From: Parasphingopyxis lamellibrachiae
Lineage (GTDB): Bacteria; Pseudomonadota; Alphaproteobacteria; Sphingomonadales; Sphingomonadaceae
Length of the DNA stretch: 64,000 nt
Direction of reading: 5' to 3'
NCBI RefSeq assembly: GCF_003385775.1
Contig: NZ_QRDP01000004.1
Coordinates: forward strand, 2,040,957-2,104,956
The notes under the pieces were generated by a model. That model did not search any database and had not been told where the DNA came from. It worked only from the letters and a program-made list of their open reading frames with translations. The position numbers and the translations under genes were made by a program. Within the stretch, counting starts at the first letter, position 1; every line of letters starts with the position of its first letter. This document shows positions 61,437 to 64,000 of this stretch, in pieces.

Positions 61437-61868
61437 ATGTCCCGTTTGCGTCACGCCGCAATTGCCGTCCTTTTACCGCTGGTTCTGACCGCCTGCGGCG
61501 GCGGAGACCGCCCGGCCCAGAATCTGGCCCCGGCCCAGATTTCGACAATCGGCGTCAACAGCTATCTCTGGCGCGCGGCGCTGGAAACGCTCTCCTTCAT
61601 GCCGCTTACCCAGGCCGATTCGGCAGGCGGGGTTATCGTGACCGACTGGTACGCCAATCCGGCGGCGCCGACCGAGCGCATGAAGCTGACCGTTACGATT
61701 CTCGACCAGGATCTGCGCGCCGATGCGCTTGCCGTCGCCGCGTCGCGCCAGCTCTACAACGGATCGCAATGGCTCGAGGCGCCGGTTCAGGCCGCCACCG
61801 TGCAGCGGCTCGAGGAGATTATCCTCACCCGTGCACGCGAACTGCGCCGCAACACCGTAATCGGTTAG
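61437..61868 (+). CDS. DUF3576 lipoprotein
   Basis: This 143-residue protein has a lipoprotein signal (AAIAVLLPLVLTAC) and the DUF3576 pattern: IGVNSYLWRAALETLSFMPLTQADSAGGVIVTDWYANP, then ERMKLTVTILDQDLRADALAV. Its start at 61437 has AGGTGAG in front. The family is alphaproteobacterial, of unknown function, and is usually found immediately upstream of leuS, as here. Confidence 0.9.
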   Translation: MSRLRHAAIAVLLPLVLTACGGGDRPAQNLAPAQISTIGVNSYLWRAALETLSFMPLTQADSAGGVIVTDWYANPAAPTERMKLTVTILDQDLRADALAVAASRQLYNGSQWLEAPVQAATVQRLEEIILTRARELRRNTVIG

Positions 61869-61888
61869 CTTATCTAATAGTGGTTACC

Positions 61889-61964
61889 GCACCGGCCCGC
61901 TCCCCCACCCGGCCTCCCATAGGATACACTGACTGGGAGGCCGGGTGGGGGAGCGGGCTGGTGC
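61889..61964. repeat. 31-bp inverted repeat between the DUF3576 gene and leuS
   Basis: The left arm 61889-61919 pairs with 61934-61964, 31 bp with a single G-T mismatch (outermost-but-five), the inner 25 bp being perfect. The loop of 14 bases is TAGGATACACTGAC. Arms are C/G runs (e.g. GCTCCCCCACCCGG). There is no T run in either direction, so it is not a normal terminator; it looks like a palindromic repeat of the kind dispersed in alphaproteobacterial genomes, or a leader element of leuS. Confidence 0.75.
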
Positions 61965-61989
61965 CGCCTCAAACGGAAGTTTGCTCATA

Positions 61990-64000
61990 ATGTCACGCTT
62001 CAATCCGCAAGCGGTAGACAGGCGCTGGCAAAAAGCCTGGGAAACCGCCGGGACTTTTGCCGCCGATACCGCGTCCGACAAGCCGAAAAGCTACGTGCTC
62101 GAGATGTTCCCCTATCCTTCGGGGCGCATCCATATGGGCCATGTGCGCAACTATACGATGGGCGATGTGCTGGCCCGCTACAAGCGGATGACAGGGCATG
62201 AAGTGCTCCACCCCATGGGCTGGGACGCTTTCGGCATGCCAGCCGAGAATGCGGCGATGGAGAAGAAGGTGCATCCGGGCGACTGGACGCGCGCCAATAT
62301 CGCGGCGATGCGCGACCAGCTGAAAAGCCTGGGCTTCGCGCTCGACTGGAGCCGCGAGCTGGCGACCTGCGAACCCGATTATTACGGCCAGGAACAGGCC
62401 CTGTTCCTCGATCTCTATGCGGCGGGCCTCGTCTATCGCAAGGAATCGGCGGTCAACTGGGATCCGGTCGATATGACCGTGCTCGCCAACGAACAGGTTA
62501 TCGACGGCAAGGGCTGGCGCTCGGGCGCAACCGTCGAGCGGCGCAAGCTGAGCCAGTGGTTTCTCAAGATCACTGATTTCGCGGATGACCTGCTCGCCGG
62601 GCTGGGCGAACTCGATCAGTGGCCCGACAAGGTCAGGCTGATGCAGGAGAACTGGATCGGCAAGAGCCGGGGCCTGCGGTTCCGCTTTACGCTGGACCAG
62701 CGCATCAACGGCCAGAGCAATTTGCAGGTCTTTACCACCCGTCCCGACACGATTTTCGGCGCAAGCTTCGTCGCCGTCGCGGCCGACCATCCGCTGGCGC
62801 AGAAAGTGGCGGAGAAAAACGCCGATGCGCAGGCCTTCATCGCGCAATGCCAGGCGGGCGGCACCTCGGCGGCCGATATCGAAAGCGCTGAAAAACTGGG
62901 CTTCGACACTGGAATTACCGCAGCCCATCCGTTCCAGCCCGAATGGGAACTGCCCGTCTATATCGCCAATTTCGTGCTCATGGACTATGGCACGGGCGCG
63001 GTTTTCGGCGTTCCGGCGCACGACCAGCGCGATCTGGATTTTGCCCGCAAATACGGCCTTCCCGTCCGCCGCGTCGTTGCCGATGGCGATGAAACCGCAT
63101 CGGATTTCGAAGGCGATGAAGCCTGGTCCGGCGAAGGCGCACTGGTCAATTCACGGTTCCTGGACGGCATGGATATCGAGGACGCCAAGGCAGCTGTCAT
63201 ATCCCGTGCCGAGGAAGAAGGCTGGGGCGAGGGCACGACCGAATGGCGGCTCAGGGACTGGGGCGTATCGCGCCAGCGCTATTGGGGCACACCGATCCCG
63301 ATCATCCATTGCGAGGATTGCGGCCCGGTTGGCGTTCCCAAGGACCAGTTGCCGGTTGTCCTTCCCGAGGATGTCGATTTCGACACACCCGGCAATCCGC
63401 TGGATCGCCACCCGAGCTGGAAAAATGTCGATTGCCCGCAATGCGGCACTGCCGCCCGGCGCGAGACGGACACGCTCGACACTTTCGTAAACAGCAGTTG
63501 GTATTTCATCCGCTTCGCGAGCCAGCCGGACGACAAGCCGTTCGACAAGGCAGAGGCGGAAAGCTGGCTGCCGGTGGGTCAGTATATCGGCGGCGTCGAG
63601 CATGCGATCCTGCATCTCCTCTATGCCCGCTTCTGGACGCGCGCGCTCAACCGGATCGGAATGCTCGATGTAAAGGAACCTTTTGCCGGGCTCTTTACGC
63701 AGGGCATGGTGACGCACGAAACCTATCAGATGGGCGATGGCAGCTGGCTTTCCCCCGACGAGGTTACCCGCGAGGGCGACGACTGGGTGCATATCGAGCA
63801 TGGCGAGCCGGTGAAGGCCGGACGCGTCGAGAAAATGTCCAAGTCCAAGAAAAACGTCGTCGATCCCGATCCCATCGTCGATCAATATGGTGCGGACGCC
63901 GTGCGCTGGTTCATGCTCTCGGACAGCCCGCCCGAACGCGACCTGCCGTGGAGCGAGGCCGGAATCGAAGGGTCGTGGCGCTTTACCCAGCGGCTCTGGC
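61990..64000 (+). CDS. leuS: leucyl-tRNA synthetase, N-terminal part (runs off right edge)
   Basis: The ATG at 61990 opens a frame through the right edge (about 670 codons); the stop is outside the window. Class I motifs are clear: [17 protein letters not shown] (HIGH box as HMGH), the editing domain TTRPDTIFG and [17 protein letters not shown] with its conserved Asp, and KMSKS within [15 protein letters not shown] at about residue 617. It charges tRNA-Leu and hydrolyses mischarged products. It lies 26 bp after the long inverted repeat. Confidence 0.96.
   Translation, partial: MSRFNPQAVDRRWQKAWETAGTFAADTASDKPKSYVLEMFPYPSGRIHMGHVRNYTMGDVLARYKRMTGHEVLHPMGWDAFGMPAENAAMEKKVHPGDWTRANIAAMRDQLKSLGFALDWSRELATCEPDYYGQEQALFLDLYAAGLVYRKESAVNWDPVDMTVLANEQVIDGKGWRSGATVERRKLSQWFLKITDFADDLLAGLGELDQWPDKVRLMQENWIGKSRGLRFRFTLDQRINGQSNLQVFTTRPDTIFGASFVAVAADHPLAQKVAEKNADAQAFIAQCQAGGTSAADIESAEKLGFDTGITAAHPFQPEWELPVYIANFVLMDYGTGAVFGVPAHDQRDLDFARKYGLPVRRVVADGDETASDFEGDEAWSGEGALVNSRFLDGMDIEDAKAAVISRAEEEGWGEGTTEWRLRDWGVSRQRYWGTPIPIIHCEDCGPVGVPKDQLPVVLPEDVDFDTPGNPLDRHPSWKNVDCPQCGTAARRETDTLDTFVNSSWYFIRFASQPDDKPFDKAEAESWLPVGQYIGGVEHAILHLLYARFWTRALNRIGMLDVKEPFAGLFTQGMVTHETYQMGDGSWLSPDEVTREGDDWVHIEHGEPVKAGRVEKMSKSKKNVVDPDPIVDQYGADAVRWFMLSDSPPERDLPWSEAGIEGSWRFTQRLW

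Noticed and set aside
1-64000. Search for CRISPR arrays, insertion sequences, integrases and rRNA genes
   Set aside because: No regularly spaced repeats, transposase or recombinase frames or rRNA-like stretches were seen by eye, and the content is ordinary chromosomal.

Overview
The window is a GC-rich bacterial chromosome segment with dense, mostly housekeeping gene content. Several features point to an alphaproteobacterium of the order Sphingomonadales: hemC-hemD followed by a Mic60-like membrane protein, ftsK-lolA-xthA, purH-heparinase-rpe-rsmB-htpX, an Atm1-type ABC exporter, an SDHAF4-like DUF1674 protein, a UrcA protein, DUF4402 surface proteins and a TonB-dependent receptor. The genus cannot be fixed from sequence reading alone. 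No rRNA, CRISPR array, insertion sequence, integrase or prophage was seen. One tRNA gene (Gly, GCC) is present.

Layout. 0-9 kb: an FMO-type monooxygenase tail and a complete second FMO, a PlsC-like acyltransferase, a LysE exporter, uracil-DNA glycosylase with a membrane protein, a GFA protein, a PspC protein behind two tandem 37-residue micropeptides under a near-consensus sigma-54 promoter, an exported nuclease and a DUF72 protein. 9-12.9 kb: a TonB-dependent receptor with a dyad-rich upstream region and, convergent to it, a membrane-tethered winged-helix regulator, then small exported proteins. 13-18.4 kb: Atm1-type exporter, RecQ, a TIGR01244 phosphatase-like protein and a sterol desaturase-family hydroxylase. 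18.4-24.2 kb (minus strand): amtB and glnK, a patatin-like lipase, DUF2007, PNPOx-like and DUF924 proteins, TldD and a CHCC zinc-finger protein.

24.5-32.7 kb: two convergent DUF4402 exported proteins, an ABC ATPase overlapping nadB, DNA polymerase I and a polysaccharide flippase. 32.7-41.4 kb (mostly minus): purH, heparinase, rpe, rsmB, htpX, then an SDHAF4 homologue, gpsA and tsaD. 41.4-44 kb: hemC, hemD and the Mic60-like protein. 44-51.8 kb: small exported proteins, a CoA-ester lyase, DUF6445, a YghU-type GST, tRNA-Gly, a GlcG/HbpS protein, a thioredoxin-TPR protein with a LON-domain protein and Trm112, and a LysR regulator divergent from a UrcA protein. 51.9-64 kb: an AT-rich DUF2971 gene abutting a UbiH-family hydroxylase, ftsK, lolA, a structured intergenic region ending in a strong terminator, xthA, ribA, yggS divergent from a TenI/ThiE-like gene, an exported barrel-like protein, a DUF3576 lipoprotein, a 31-bp inverted repeat and the 5' part of leuS, which runs off the right edge.

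Most of the window is core metabolism and maintenance: DNA repair and replication (ung, recQ, polA, xthA, ftsK), tetrapyrrole, NAD, purine and riboflavin synthesis, nitrogen uptake and envelope functions. The least explained signals are small or noncoding: the sigma-54/micropeptide/PspC unit, the structured lolA-xthA intergenic region, the leuS-proximal inverted repeat, repeated boxes before the TonB receptor, and the compositionally foreign DUF2971 gene.
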